The position numbers and the translations under genes are program-made. Source: JBEIGE01 sp040382055 (GTDB taxonomy: Bacteria; Pseudomonadota; Gammaproteobacteria; Burkholderiales; Burkholderiaceae_C). Taken from it: a stretch of 64,000 nucleotides of DNA. The notes beneath the pieces are model-generated. The model searched no databases and was not told where the DNA came from. It was given only the letters and a program-made list of their open reading frames with translations. Each line of letters starts with the position of its first letter. Positions within the stretch are counted from its first letter, which is position 1. The stretch lies in NCBI GenBank assembly GCA_040382055.1, contig JBEIGE010000014.1, positions 10,106-74,105 of the forward strand, read 5' to 3'. This document shows positions 42,810-51,167 of the stretch, one piece after another.

Positions 42810-42965
42810 TTATAAGCTGATGCGAATGAGCTTCTGTAGTTCAGGCAGGCAGGAGCCGATACTGAGGCTGTGCGAGCGCTCAGCCTGATTCATGGCGTGA
42901 TCGTCTTGCGGGTCAGTCACCTCAAGGTCAGGCAATATCACAACGATGCGTAAAGCTTCTGTCAT
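42810..42965 (-). pseudogene. nasT: Probable NasT-type response regulator fragment
   Basis: A 51-residue frame, MTEALRIVVILPDLEV, then DDHAMNQAERSHSLSIG, resembles the N-terminus of NasT/AmiR response regulators of Burkholderiales, where a similar ER-SL-IG segment precedes the receiver domain. It stops after SCLPELQKLIRISL, about 35 bases before ybiB, so the receiver and ANTAR domains are gone. It would have been the antiterminator of nitrate assimilation genes. Identification is by memory of the family and remains tentative. The frame could alternatively be a small hypothetical protein. Confidence 0.35.
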
Positions 42966-43037
42966 GGTGTCTGCCCTGCAAGAATCGCGCCATTCGCAGG
43001 TTTTCAAGTGGGCTGCTTACTCTAAACTCGGGGACAA

Positions 43038-44120
43038 ATGGATACACGTCGTGGGAGTCTTTTGGTCTTGGGGTTTGAGTCGTCTTGCGACGAAACCGGC
43101 GTAGCCCTGGTGGAGTCGAGAGACGACGATCTGCCCGTTTTATGCGCCCATGCCCTTTTCAGCCAGATTGAGATGCATCAGCCCTATGGCGGTGTGGTGC
43201 CAGAACTGGCCAGCCGCGATCACATCCGGCGGGTATTGCCGCTGACCCGGCGGGTTTTGGCAGATTCGGGCCGTTCCCTGGAACAAGTCGATATCGTGGC
43301 TTTTACACGTGGGCCGGGTCTGGCGGGTGCCTTGCTGGTTGGGGCCGGGGTGGCTTGTGCATTGGGGGCTGCCTTGTCCAAGCCGGTGCTTGGCATACAC
43401 CATCTGGAAGGGCATTTGCTGTCGCCTTTTTTAAGTGCCGATCCGCCCCGGTTCCCTTTTGTGGCCTTGCTGGTTTCGGGCGGACATACCCAGCTGATGC
43501 AGGTCAATGGCGTGGGCCAGTATGTGTTGTTGGGTGAGACGATTGATGATGCCGCTGGAGAAGCCTTCGACAAGTCGGCCAAGCTGATGGGGCTGGACTA
43601 TCCCGGCGGGGCTGCCTTGTCACAACTGGCGCTAAGCGGTAATCCGGCTGCTTTCAAGTTCCCGCGGCCCTTGCTGCACAGTGGTGACCTTCATTTTTCG
43701 TTCGCAGGGCTCAAAACAGCTGTTTTGACTCAGATTCAAAAACTCCAGCTTCAAGAAGGTTCGGATGTGTTGGCCTGGCCGGCTGCTTTGCGCGCAGATC
43801 TGGCAGCATCTGCCCAGGCCGCCATTGTGGAGGTGCTGGTGAAAAAAACCCTGGCTGCGCTCAGTCAAACCGGTCTGACCAGACTGGTGGTTGCCGGTGG
43901 CGTGGGTGCCAACAGATTACTCAGACAGCATCTCAACGCGCAGTGTCTGGGGCAGGGCGTGCGCGTGCATTACCCGGAGATGGCGTTTTGTACTGATAAC
44001 GGCGCCATGATTGCCATGGCAGCAGCCATGCGTTTGCAGGCGCGTGCGCAAGAGGCCAGCCGCGATTACACCTTTGAGGTGAGACCACGCTGGCCACTGG
44101 ATCAAATTGACCGGCTTTGA
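43038..44120 (+). CDS. tsaD: tRNA N6-adenosine threonylcarbamoyltransferase TsaD
   Basis: 360 residues. Motifs VLGFESSCDETGVALV, ASRDHIRR, HHLEGHLLSPF (about 115-125, metal-binding His), LVSGGHTQLM and LHFSFAGLKTAV, all standard TsaD. It transfers the threonylcarbamoyl group to A37 of ANN-reading tRNAs with TsaB, TsaE and TsaC, which are not in this window. The protein ends WPLDQIDRL. Gene is divergent from the nasT remnant and convergent with hsp20. Confidence 0.92.
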   Translation: MDTRRGSLLVLGFESSCDETGVALVESRDDDLPVLCAHALFSQIEMHQPYGGVVPELASRDHIRRVLPLTRRVLADSGRSLEQVDIVAFTRGPGLAGALLVGAGVACALGAALSKPVLGIHHLEGHLLSPFLSADPPRFPFVALLVSGGHTQLMQVNGVGQYVLLGETIDDAAGEAFDKSAKLMGLDYPGGAALSQLALSGNPAAFKFPRPLLHSGDLHFSFAGLKTAVLTQIQKLQLQEGSDVLAWPAALRADLAASAQAAIVEVLVKKTLAALSQTGLTRLVVAGGVGANRLLRQHLNAQCLGQGVRVHYPEMAFCTDNGAMIAMAAAMRLQARAQEASRDYTFEVRPRWPLDQIDRL

Positions 44121-44123
44121 ATG

Positions 44124-44148
44124 CTCACCCCGTGATGGGGCGAGTTTT
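44124..44148. terminator. Short terminator between convergent tsaD and hsp20
   Basis: A hairpin with stem CTC-A-CCCC (44124-44131) and GGGG-C-GAG (44137-44144), loop GTGAT, is followed by TTTT. One mismatch lies in the middle and the T-run is short, so efficiency is probably modest. It starts 3 bases after the tsaD stop. Confidence 0.5.
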
Positions 44149-44159
44149 AGGGACCGCGT

Positions 44160-44540
44160 TCAGTTGATGGTCAACTCAGTCACCGCATTTTGGGGCAGCT
44201 TCTTGGCCAGTCTGAGTGTCAGAACACCGTGTTCCAGCTTGGCTTCACTGGCAGTCACATCAATGTCTTGTGGCAACTCATAGGCCGCTTTGTAATGGCG
44301 GTTTGCCTCTGCCTTGGTTTCAATGCGGACCACATTGCCTTCAATGCCGATAGTCAGTTGCTCTCTTGAAACGCCGGGAACATCAAAACTCAGGGCGTAG
44401 GAATTTTCGTCCTGCTCTACAGAGCAGCCGACTTGGGCGGCCTTGCGGGTGCTGGCGATCAGGGTGTCGTTCAAAAACTGTTCAGCTGAACGGATGGCTG
44501 GCATATAAACCGAACGGCGAATCACGGGTGTAAAAAACAT
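44160..44540 (-). CDS. Small heat shock protein, Hsp20 family
   Basis: 126 residues from ATG 44540. An alpha-crystallin domain spans about 40-120: SVEQDENSYALSFDVPGVSR, EQLTIGIEGNVVRIETKAE, ELPQDIDVTASEAKLEHGVL, with LTLRLAKK, ending at AVTELTIN. Such proteins hold unfolded proteins as ATP-independent chaperones. The 153-base region upstream has no good heat-shock promoter: a TTTCAAG (CTTGAAA on the minus strand) is present at about 44670, but no CCCCAT partner was found. Confidence 0.85.
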   Translation of the reverse strand: MFFTPVIRRSVYMPAIRSAEQFLNDTLIASTRKAAQVGCSVEQDENSYALSFDVPGVSREQLTIGIEGNVVRIETKAEANRHYKAAYELPQDIDVTASEAKLEHGVLTLRLAKKLPQNAVTELTIN

Positions 44541-44693
44541 GGTCAAGCTCCTGGCTATGAAATTAAAAAAACATCAGAACAGTTGCAAGAACCGTCCCTT
44601 AAACTGCGTGTCTATAAACAGCATCAACGCATGAACATGACTTGAGACTGGTAATGACTTTTTTCAAGCGCTCATTGACATGATTTTTTCTTT

Positions 44694-45944
44694 ATGTCCG
44701 GGATTGATAACAACGACCAAGGCACCATCTTGACGCGCCACGCTATCCACCAACTTCAGGAATCGAAAATTCGCGAAGTAGCCAACGCGGGTTTAGGACG
44801 CTCGGATGTGCTGCCATTCTGGTTTGGCGAGGGTGATGAAGTGACGCCCCACTTTATTCGTCAGGCTGCCATCGACGCCTTGCAGTCGGGTGAAACTTTT
44901 TACGCCCACAACCTGGGCTTGCCTGAGTTGCGCCAGGCGATAGCTGCTTACACCACGCGCCTGCATGGGGCGCAAGGACGCGTAGTCGGGCCTGAACGGA
45001 TCGCCGTGACTGCCGGTGGCGTTAGCGCACTCATGCTGGCCATGCAGGCGCTCATCGATCCGGGTGATGAGGTTGTGGCTGTCACGCCTGTGTGGCCCAA
45101 CCTGACTGCGCAGCCCCTGATTCTGGGTGCTCGACTCACCTGTGTGTCCCTCAGGCCGCAGGCAGGTGCCTGGAAGTTGGACATGCAGGCATTGTTGTCG
45201 GCGGTCAGTCACACCACACGCCTGCTGATCCTGAATTCACCCAACAACCCGACCGGCTGGACGCTGAGCCGCGAGGAGCAGCTCACGATCCTGTCGCATT
45301 GCCGGAAAACCGGAACCTGGATACTGGCCGATGAAGTCTATGAACGGCTTTTTTTCGGTCAGCCTGGAGGTACGCAATCCACAATTGGCCAGCAAGCGCA
45401 TGATGATTTGCTTTGTGCGCCCAGTTTTCTGGATATTGCTGATCCGCAAGACCGGTTGGTGGTGGCGCACAGCTTTTCCAAAAGCTTCCTGATGACGGGG
45501 TGGCGCCTGGGTTGGCTGGTGATGCCGGCTGAGATGACCCACGACATGGGCAAGCTGATTGAGTTCAACACCTCGTGCTGCAGTGTTTTTGTTCAACGGG
45601 CTGGAGTGGCTGCACTGGAGCGGCACGCCGAAGTGACACCGCCCTTGGTCGCCCACCTGAAGACCTGTCGTGACACCCTGCTGCCCTTGTTGTCGGGCCT
45701 GAACGGAGTTGAGGTCGCACCCGCACCCGGTGGCATGTACGCATTTTTCCGTCTGCATGGCTTTGACGACTCCTTGGCAACTGCCAAACGTCTTGTTATG
45801 GATGTCGGGCTGGGCCTTGCGCCGGGTGAGGCTTTTTCGCCGCAAGCCGGGGCCTGGTTGCGCTGGTGCTTTGCTTCCAGAGAGCCTGCCAGGCTGGTCC
45901 TGGGAGTGGATAGGCTCAAGAACTGGCTTTCTGGCTATAATTGA
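44694..45944 (+). CDS. Pyridoxal-phosphate aminotransferase, class I/II fold
   Basis: 416 residues. Motifs LPFWFGEGDEVTPHFIRQAA, NSPNNPTGWTLSREEQ (substrate region) and SFSKSFLMTGWRLGWLVMP (the PLP Lys with the SKSF motif) place it in aspartate aminotransferase-like class I. Subfamily (alanine, aspartate or aromatic) cannot be set from sequence alone. The ATG at 44694 has a good -10 like region upstream but no recognised regulator. A probable promoter for rpsO lies in its last codons. Confidence 0.8.
   Translation: MSGIDNNDQGTILTRHAIHQLQESKIREVANAGLGRSDVLPFWFGEGDEVTPHFIRQAAIDALQSGETFYAHNLGLPELRQAIAAYTTRLHGAQGRVVGPERIAVTAGGVSALMLAMQALIDPGDEVVAVTPVWPNLTAQPLILGARLTCVSLRPQAGAWKLDMQALLSAVSHTTRLLILNSPNNPTGWTLSREEQLTILSHCRKTGTWILADEVYERLFFGQPGGTQSTIGQQAHDDLLCAPSFLDIADPQDRLVVAHSFSKSFLMTGWRLGWLVMPAEMTHDMGKLIEFNTSCCSVFVQRAGVAALERHAEVTPPLVAHLKTCRDTLLPLLSGLNGVEVAPAPGGMYAFFRLHGFDDSLATAKRLVMDVGLGLAPGEAFSPQAGAWLRWCFASREPARLVLGVDRLKNWLSGYN
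45936..45941 (+). promoter_or_regulatory. Possible rpsO promoter -10 element
   Basis: TATAAT lies in the last codons of the aminotransferase, 110 bases before the rpsO start. No good -35 is present at the right distance, though the preceding GGC resembles a weak extended -10. The leader of about 100 bases would be the S15 autoregulatory region known from other rpsO genes. Confidence 0.3.
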
Positions 45945-46050
45945 ATGGCTTTGCGCTTTGCAGAGCTTCACGTCTGAAGCAGTTCCAGCACCAGACGCAA
46001 GTTCATGAACCGTGCGACCCTACACAGGCGCTCAACCAACAGGAAATGAA

Positions 46051-46317
46051 ATGATTGCTTCAAGCATCAAAGCCGCTGTCGTTAAAGACAACGCACGCCA
46101 AGCCGGTGACACCGGAAGCCCCGAAGTACAGGTCGCCTTGCTGACCGCCCGTATCAACGAATTGACTCCCCACTTCAAGACCCATGCCAAAGACCACCAT
46201 GGTCGCCGTGGTCTGCTGCGCATGGTGAGTCGCCGTCGCAAGCTGCTGGATTACCTCAAGGACAAGGATGCTGGACGTTATACAGCGCTGATTACCAAAT
46301 TGGGCTTGCGCAAATAA
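46051..46317 (+). CDS. rpsO: 30S ribosomal protein S15
   Basis: 88 residues from ATG 46051 (AGGAAATGAA upstream): MIASSIKAAVVKDNARQAG and HGRRGLLRMVSRRRKLLDYL, a standard S15. It binds 16S rRNA and represses its own translation in E. coli. It is followed by a strong terminator and then pnp, the conserved rpsO-pnp order. The in-frame codons 46012-46050 upstream are leader sequence. Confidence 0.93.
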   Translation: MIASSIKAAVVKDNARQAGDTGSPEVQVALLTARINELTPHFKTHAKDHHGRRGLLRMVSRRRKLLDYLKDKDAGRYTALITKLGLRK

Positions 46318-46337
46318 TTAGGCAGATGAATGACAAG

Positions 46338-46371
46338 CGCCTGAGTTAGTTGTCTAGCTCAGGCGTTTTTT
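46338..46371 (+). terminator. Rho-independent terminator between rpsO and pnp
   Basis: A 12-base stem (CGCCTGAGTTAG with CTAGCTCAGGCG, one G-U pair) with loop TTGT is followed by TTTTTT. It is a textbook intrinsic terminator after rpsO. Partial read-through into pnp is typical for this gene pair. Confidence 0.85.
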
Positions 46372-46406
46372 ACTTCGGAGACGGCATAAACAGTACGAAG
46401 CTGTGT

Positions 46407-46443
46407 CATTCCAAGGAAATTTGGCATAAATTTCTCTGGAATG
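46407..46443 (+). promoter_or_regulatory. Long hairpin in pnp leader
   Basis: Two 16-base arms (46407-46422 and 46428-46443) pair with only two mismatches around the loop GGCAT. There is no T-run, so this is not a terminator. It lies 75 bases before the pnp start, where E. coli has the RNase III-cleaved stem used by PNPase to control its own mRNA. The same role is suggested here. Confidence 0.6.
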
Positions 46444-46518
46444 GCATCGTGGACTGTGATGGCGAATCCGGGCTTGTGTGAGGTGGCCTGCACCTCCTGA
46501 TTCTTTTGGAGATACACG

Positions 46519-48636
46519 ATGACGATGTTTAATAAAGTAACGAAATCCTTTCAGTGGGGCCAGCACAAGGTCACCATGGAAACCGGCGAAATCGCCCGTC
46601 AGTCCACCGGCGCTGTGCTGCTGGACATGGAAGGCACCGTGGTTCTGGCGACTGTGGTTGCCAAAACCGAAGGCAAGCCTGGCCAGGATTTTTTCCCTCT
46701 GACGGTCGACTACCTTGAGAAGTCCTACGCTGCAGGCAAAATCCCCGGCAGTTTCTTCAAGCGTGAAGGTCGTCCCAGCGAGTTCGAAACGTTGACCAGC
46801 CGCTTGATCGACCGCCCGATCCGTCCGCTGTTTCCTGAAGGCTTCTTCAACGAAGTGCATGTTGTTGTGCACACGGTTTCCCTCAACCCCGAGGTGGATG
46901 CCGATATAGCCGCCCTGATCGCGGTGAGCGCTGCGCTCTCCATCAGCGGCATTCCATTCACCGGCCCCATAGGTGCGGCCCGCGTAGGTTATGTCAACGG
47001 CGAATATGTATTGAATCCGGGTCAGACCCAGCGCAAAGACTCCATCATGGATCTGGTGGTTGCCGGTACCGAAGCCGCCGTGCTGATGGTTGAGTCAGAA
47101 GCGCAGCAGTTGTCTGAAGAGATCATGCTTGGTGCGGTGGTGTTTGGCCATGAGCAGGGCAATATCGCCATTAACGCCATCCACGAACTGGTGCGCGATG
47201 CAGGCAAACCGGCCTGGGACTGGAAAGCGCCCGCAAAAGATGAAGCGCTGATTGCCAAAATCGACGGTCTTGCCAAAGCCAAGCTCGAAGCCGCTTATCA
47301 GATCCGCAACAAACAGGCTCGCACCCAGGCTTGCCGCGCTGCGTATTCTGATGTGATGGCTGCCTTGAAGGCTGAAGGCGCAGCATTTGACTCCGTGGCC
47401 ATCGAAGGTCTGTTGTTTGAAATTGAGGCCAGGATTGTCCGTGGTCAGATCCTTGCCGGCGAGCCGCGCATTGATGGCCGTGATACCCGCACCGTGCGTG
47501 CCATCGAAATCCGCAACAGTGTGTTGCCCCGCACCCATGGCTCAGCCTTGTTCACCCGTGGCGAAACCCAAGCCCTGGTGATCACAACGCTCGGTACCGA
47601 GCGCGATGCCCAGCGCATTGATGCACTCAGCGGTGACTATGAGGACCGCTTCATGCTGCACTACAACATGCCTCCATTTGCCACGGGCGAGACCGGTCGC
47701 GTGGGTACCCCCAAGCGGCGCGAGATCGGCCACGGTCGTCTGGCCAAGCGTGCACTGGTTGCCGTTCTTCCCACGAAAGAGGAGTTTCCTTACACCATGC
47801 GTGTGGTCAGTGAGATCACCGAGTCCAATGGCTCTTCCAGCATGGCCTCGGTCTGCGGTGGCTGTTTGTCTTTGATGGATGCCGGTGTGCCCATCAAGGC
47901 GCATGTGGCCGGTATCGCCATGGGCCTGATCAAGCAAGACAATCGTTTTGCCGTGCTAACCGACATTCTGGGTGACGAAGATCACCTCGGCGATATGGAT
48001 TTCAAGGTGGCCGGCACCACCAACGGCATCACTGCGCTGCAGATGGACATCAAAATCCAGGGCATCACCAAGGAAATCATGCAAGTGGCGTTGGCCCAGG
48101 CCAAGGAAGCACGCATGCACATTCTGGGCAAGATGCAAGAAGCCATGGCTGAGGCCAAGACCGAAGTGTCCAACTTCGCGCCCCGCCTGTTCACCATGAA
48201 AATCAACCCCGAAAAAATCCGCGACGTGATCGGCAAAGGGGGCGCCGTGATCCGGGCTCTGACCGAAGAGACAGGCACCCAGATCAACATCGATGAAGAT
48301 GGCACCATCACCATTGCGTCTGCGGATCCCGCCAAGGCCGAAGAAGCCAAGCGTCGTATCGAGCAGATCACCGCTGAAGTCGAAATCGGCAAGGTCTACG
48401 AAGGTCCGATCACCAAGATTCTTGATTTCGGTGCTTTGGTTAACCTGCTGCCCGGTAAGGACGGTCTGCTCCACATCAGCCAGATCGCCCACGAGCGCGT
48501 CGAGAAAGTGACTGATTACCTGTCCGAAGGCCAGATTGTCAAGGTCAAGGTATTGGAGACCGACGAGAAAGGGCGTATCAAGTTGTCCATGAAGGCCTTG
48601 CTTGACCGCCCTGCGCAGAACCCAGATCAGGCTTGA
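46519..48636 (+). CDS. pnp: Polynucleotide phosphorylase
   Basis: 705 residues from ATG 46519 (TTGGAGA Shine-Dalgarno 8 bases upstream). Two RNase PH domains, PDKN-like beginnings FQWGQHKVTMETGEIARQ, RPSEFETLTSRLIDRPIRPL, and FMLHYNMPPFATGETGRVG, are followed by a KH domain (KIREVIGKGG-like: IRDVIGKGGAVIRALTEETG, about 575) and an S1 domain (KVYEGPITKILDFGALVNL, LPGKDGLLHISQI). It degrades RNA by phosphorolysis and is part of the degradosome. Expected length and domain order are intact. Confidence 0.93.
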   Translation: MTMFNKVTKSFQWGQHKVTMETGEIARQSTGAVLLDMEGTVVLATVVAKTEGKPGQDFFPLTVDYLEKSYAAGKIPGSFFKREGRPSEFETLTSRLIDRPIRPLFPEGFFNEVHVVVHTVSLNPEVDADIAALIAVSAALSISGIPFTGPIGAARVGYVNGEYVLNPGQTQRKDSIMDLVVAGTEAAVLMVESEAQQLSEEIMLGAVVFGHEQGNIAINAIHELVRDAGKPAWDWKAPAKDEALIAKIDGLAKAKLEAAYQIRNKQARTQACRAAYSDVMAALKAEGAAFDSVAIEGLLFEIEARIVRGQILAGEPRIDGRDTRTVRAIEIRNSVLPRTHGSALFTRGETQALVITTLGTERDAQRIDALSGDYEDRFMLHYNMPPFATGETGRVGTPKRREIGHGRLAKRALVAVLPTKEEFPYTMRVVSEITESNGSSSMASVCGGCLSLMDAGVPIKAHVAGIAMGLIKQDNRFAVLTDILGDEDHLGDMDFKVAGTTNGITALQMDIKIQGITKEIMQVALAQAKEARMHILGKMQEAMAEAKTEVSNFAPRLFTMKINPEKIRDVIGKGGAVIRALTEETGTQINIDEDGTITIASADPAKAEEAKRRIEQITAEVEIGKVYEGPITKILDFGALVNLLPGKDGLLHISQIAHERVEKVTDYLSEGQIVKVKVLETDEKGRIKLSMKALLDRPAQNPDQA

Positions 48637-48640
48637 TTCT

Positions 48641-48686
48641 TTATTGCTATGTAAACAGTAGCCCTGAACCCATATGGGGCAAGGGC
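48641..48686. repeat. Dispersed repeat copy with 26-base dyad between pnp and qor
   Basis: The right half is symmetric: GCCCT, 3 bases, the perfect 10-base palindrome CCCATATGGG (48669-48678), 3 bases, AGGGC. The left half TTATTGCTATGTAAACAGTA resembles other copies. No T-run follows, so it is not an obvious terminator, though the dyad could form a cruciform or RNA hairpin downstream of pnp. Confidence 0.45.
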
Positions 48687-48702
48687 AATCAGTGAAAACA
48701 CC

Positions 48703-49722
48703 ATGAAAGCTATTGAAATCACCAGCTACGGAGCGCCCGATGTGCTTCGGCTATGCGAGCGACCTGACCCGGTGGCTAGCGCAGGCGAAGTGCTGATTCG
48801 TGTTGCCGCCAGCGGCATCAACCGCCCCGACGTGTTTCAGCGCACCGGCAATTACCCCGTGCCACCCGGCGCATCGGATATTCCGGGGCTGGAAATTGCC
48901 GGCGTGATTGTGGACGGTGACGCGCCAGCCATGGCTGAAGCCGGGCTGAAGGTGGGCGACCGCGTTTGTGCACTGGTTGCAGGGGGCGGCTATGCCGAAC
49001 TTTGTACGGCACCCGTTGCCCAGTGTTTGCCAGTCCCCAAGGGATTGACGGATATTGAGGCCGCTTCTTTGCCTGAGACATTTTTCACCGTCTGGAGCAA
49101 TGTGTTTGACCGCGCTCGGCTGCAAGCTGGTGAAACGCTGCTGATTCAAGGGGGGTCCAGCGGGATTGGCGTCACAGCGATTCAGCTGGCCAAGGCCATG
49201 GGTGCTCATGTTTATGTGACAGCGGGCAGCGATGAGAAATGTGCCGCCTGCTTGAAGTTGGGCGCAGATGCTGCTATCAACTACAAGACACACGACTTCA
49301 AAGACGAAATCAAGCGACTGACCGATGGCAAGGGTGTCGACGTGATTCTTGACATGGTGGGCGGCAGTTATGTGGCCCGTGAGGTTGAGAGCCTGGCTGA
49401 AGACGGTCGTATTGTCATCATCGCTGTCCAGGGCGGAATCAAAAGCGAATTCAACACCGGACTGGTGTTGCGCAAGCGACTGACCATCACCGGTTCAACC
49501 CTGCGGCCCCGACCGATTGCCTTTAAACAGGCGATTGCCCAGGCTTGCCTGAAAAACGCCTGGCCATTGTTGGAAAGTGGCCGCATCAAGCCGGTGATCC
49601 ACAGCACGTTTGCAGCTGTCGATCATGCAGATGCCACGGGCAGTGGTGCTGCGCGTGCCCATACATTGATGGAGTCGAACCAACATATTGGCAAAATTGT
49701 CTTGACCTGGGTCGCACCATGA
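48703..49722 (+). CDS. NAD(P)H quinone oxidoreductase, MDR family (QorA/PIG3-like)
   Basis: 339 residues. GAPDVLRLCERPDPVASAG, SGINRPDVFQRTGNYPVPPG, GLEIAGVIVDG and LIQGGSSGIGVTAIQLAKAMGA are those of the PIG3/quinone oxidoreductase subgroup, without the zinc-binding residues of true alcohol dehydrogenases. It probably reduces quinones or enals with NADPH. The stop overlaps the tpiA start (ATGA), so the two are translationally coupled. Its place upstream of tpiA-secG is shared by many Burkholderiales. Confidence 0.82.
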   Translation: MKAIEITSYGAPDVLRLCERPDPVASAGEVLIRVAASGINRPDVFQRTGNYPVPPGASDIPGLEIAGVIVDGDAPAMAEAGLKVGDRVCALVAGGGYAELCTAPVAQCLPVPKGLTDIEAASLPETFFTVWSNVFDRARLQAGETLLIQGGSSGIGVTAIQLAKAMGAHVYVTAGSDEKCAACLKLGADAAINYKTHDFKDEIKRLTDGKGVDVILDMVGGSYVAREVESLAEDGRIVIIAVQGGIKSEFNTGLVLRKRLTITGSTLRPRPIAFKQAIAQACLKNAWPLLESGRIKPVIHSTFAAVDHADATGSGAARAHTLMESNQHIGKIVLTWVAP

Positions 49723-50465
49723 AAAAACAGTTGATTGTCGGTAACTGGAAGATGAATGGCAGTCTTGCGGCCAACGAGGCGCTGATTCGTGCCATTCTTT
49801 CAGGGATGACATCTCCTGCTTGTGGCGTGGCAGTGTGTGTGCCGGCCTTGTATATGGCGCAGTGCCAACAACTCTTGCTTGCAAGTGCGATTGATCTTGG
49901 TGCACAAGATGTATCCAACCGGGAACCCGGCGCTTACACCGGCGAAAATGCCGCTGTGATGCTCAATGAGTTCGGTGTTCGCTACGCAATCGTCGGACAC
50001 TCCGAGCGTCGTCTGTACCACCATGAAACTGATGCGCTGGTGGCTGCCAAGGCTCAGGTGGCACTGGCGCACGGCATCACGCCCATCGTGTGTGTCGGTG
50101 AAACCTTGGCTGAACGTGAGGCCGGCAAGACCGAAGAGGTGGTCAAGCGTCAACTGGCTGCAGTGATTCATCTCAATGGGCACTGCATCAGTGAAATTGT
50201 GGTGGCCTACGAGCCCGTCTGGGCGATCGGCACGGGTAAAACCGCTACTCCGGACCAAGCGCAGTCGGTGCATGCCGTTGTGCGTGCCCAGCTCGCTGCG
50301 GCAACCGGACACCCAGAGCGAATTTCTTTGCTGTATGGCGGCAGTATGAATGCCGGAAATGCAGCTGATCTTTTGTGTCAGCCTGATATTGATGGTGGTC
50401 TGATCGGCGGTGCGGCGTTAAAGGCCCCCGATTTTTTGAAAATTATTGCTGCAGCTCGTCCCTGA
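49719..50465 (+). CDS. tpiA: Triosephosphate isomerase
   Basis: 248 residues from ATG 49719. IVGNWKMNGSLAANEAL (Lys at the active site), VGHSERRLYHHETD (catalytic His), VVAYEPVWAIGTGKTATP (catalytic Glu and loop 6) and LLYGGSMNAGNAADLL are complete. It interconverts dihydroxyacetone phosphate and glyceraldehyde 3-phosphate. The start overlaps the oxidoreductase stop. A longer frame upstream is not part of the protein. Confidence 0.93.
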   Translation: MKKQLIVGNWKMNGSLAANEALIRAILSGMTSPACGVAVCVPALYMAQCQQLLLASAIDLGAQDVSNREPGAYTGENAAVMLNEFGVRYAIVGHSERRLYHHETDALVAAKAQVALAHGITPIVCVGETLAEREAGKTEEVVKRQLAAVIHLNGHCISEIVVAYEPVWAIGTGKTATPDQAQSVHAVVRAQLAAATGHPERISLLYGGSMNAGNAADLLCQPDIDGGLIGGAALKAPDFLKIIAAARP

Positions 50466-50500
50466 TACAGGGCAGCGCGCACGAATTTAGGAGTAAGTGA

Positions 50501-50914
50501 ATGAATATCATGTTATCTATTTTGTTGGCCGTCCAAATTTTGTCAGCCTTGGTCATGATCGGCCTGATTCTTGTTCAGCACGGAAAAGGTGCTGACATGG
50601 GTGCCGCTTTCGGCAGTGGCGGATCGGGCAGCCTGTTTGGTGCAAGCGGCAGCGCGAACTTTCTCTCACGCACCACGGCGGTACTTGCAACGGTATTTTT
50701 TGTCAGTACGTTGATGCTTGCCTATTTTGGTAATTTGCGTCCTGCCAGTTCCGGCAGCGTACTGGAGAAGGCTGCAGTGACGGCACCCGCAAGCGAAGTG
50801 CCAGCTACGGGCGCAGGACTGATCCCATCAAACTCACCTGCAAACGCAAATGTGACTGCTCCAGCTGGATCTGCACCCGTTGTACCCGGGCCGTCCCAGA
50901 TTCCTTCCAAGTAA
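50501..50914 (+). CDS. secG: Protein-export membrane protein SecG
   Basis: 137 residues. Two transmembrane helices (about 3-22 and 50-70) flank the conserved QHGKGADMGAAFGSGGSGSL segment, followed by FGASGSANFLSRTTAVLAT. The C-terminal tail of about 60 residues is Ala/Pro/Ser-rich and longer than in E. coli SecG (110). It is the third subunit of the SecYEG channel. Conserved location before the tRNA-Leu and nuo genes. Confidence 0.9.
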   Translation: MNIMLSILLAVQILSALVMIGLILVQHGKGADMGAAFGSGGSGSLFGASGSANFLSRTTAVLATVFFVSTLMLAYFGNLRPASSGSVLEKAAVTAPASEVPATGAGLIPSNSPANANVTAPAGSAPVVPGPSQIPSK

Positions 50915-51032
50915 AACACTTGTCACTGGTTCTGAAAAATGCCCTGTGCTCACTGAGAATCGAGTATTTTTAGGGGTAAACTCTTGTTCACTCCAGTCTG
51001 CGTTTACCAATGCAATTGGATCAAATTTTTAA

Positions 51033-51117
51033 GCCGTCGTGGTGAAATTGGTAGACACGCTATCTTGAGGTGGTAGTGGCGAAAGCTTTGCGAGTTCGAG
51101 TCTCGCCGACGGCACCA
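51033..51117 (+). tRNA. tRNA-Leu (anticodon GAG)
   Basis: A complete cloverleaf: acceptor GCCGTCG pairs with CGACGGC, discriminator A, and encoded CCA at 51115-51117. The D-arm contains GGTAGACAC, the anticodon stem CTATC/GGTAG (one G-U) holds loop TTGAGGT with anticodon GAG, the long variable arm is typical of class II Leu tRNA, and the T-loop is GTTCGAGTC. It reads CUC and CUU codons. Confidence 0.95.
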
Positions 51118-51167
51118 TCCTTCAATCTTTGGGGTAACCCGGAAGTCTGAGCCTTGAACTGTATTTA

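Noticed and set aside
44640..44690. Sigma-32 promoter for hsp20
   Set aside because: A CTTGAAA exists on the minus strand, but no CCCCAT-like element is found 11-16 bases after it.
48661..48686. Terminator after pnp
   Set aside because: The stem is strong and symmetric but there is no T-run on either strand, so I treat it as part of the repeat instead.
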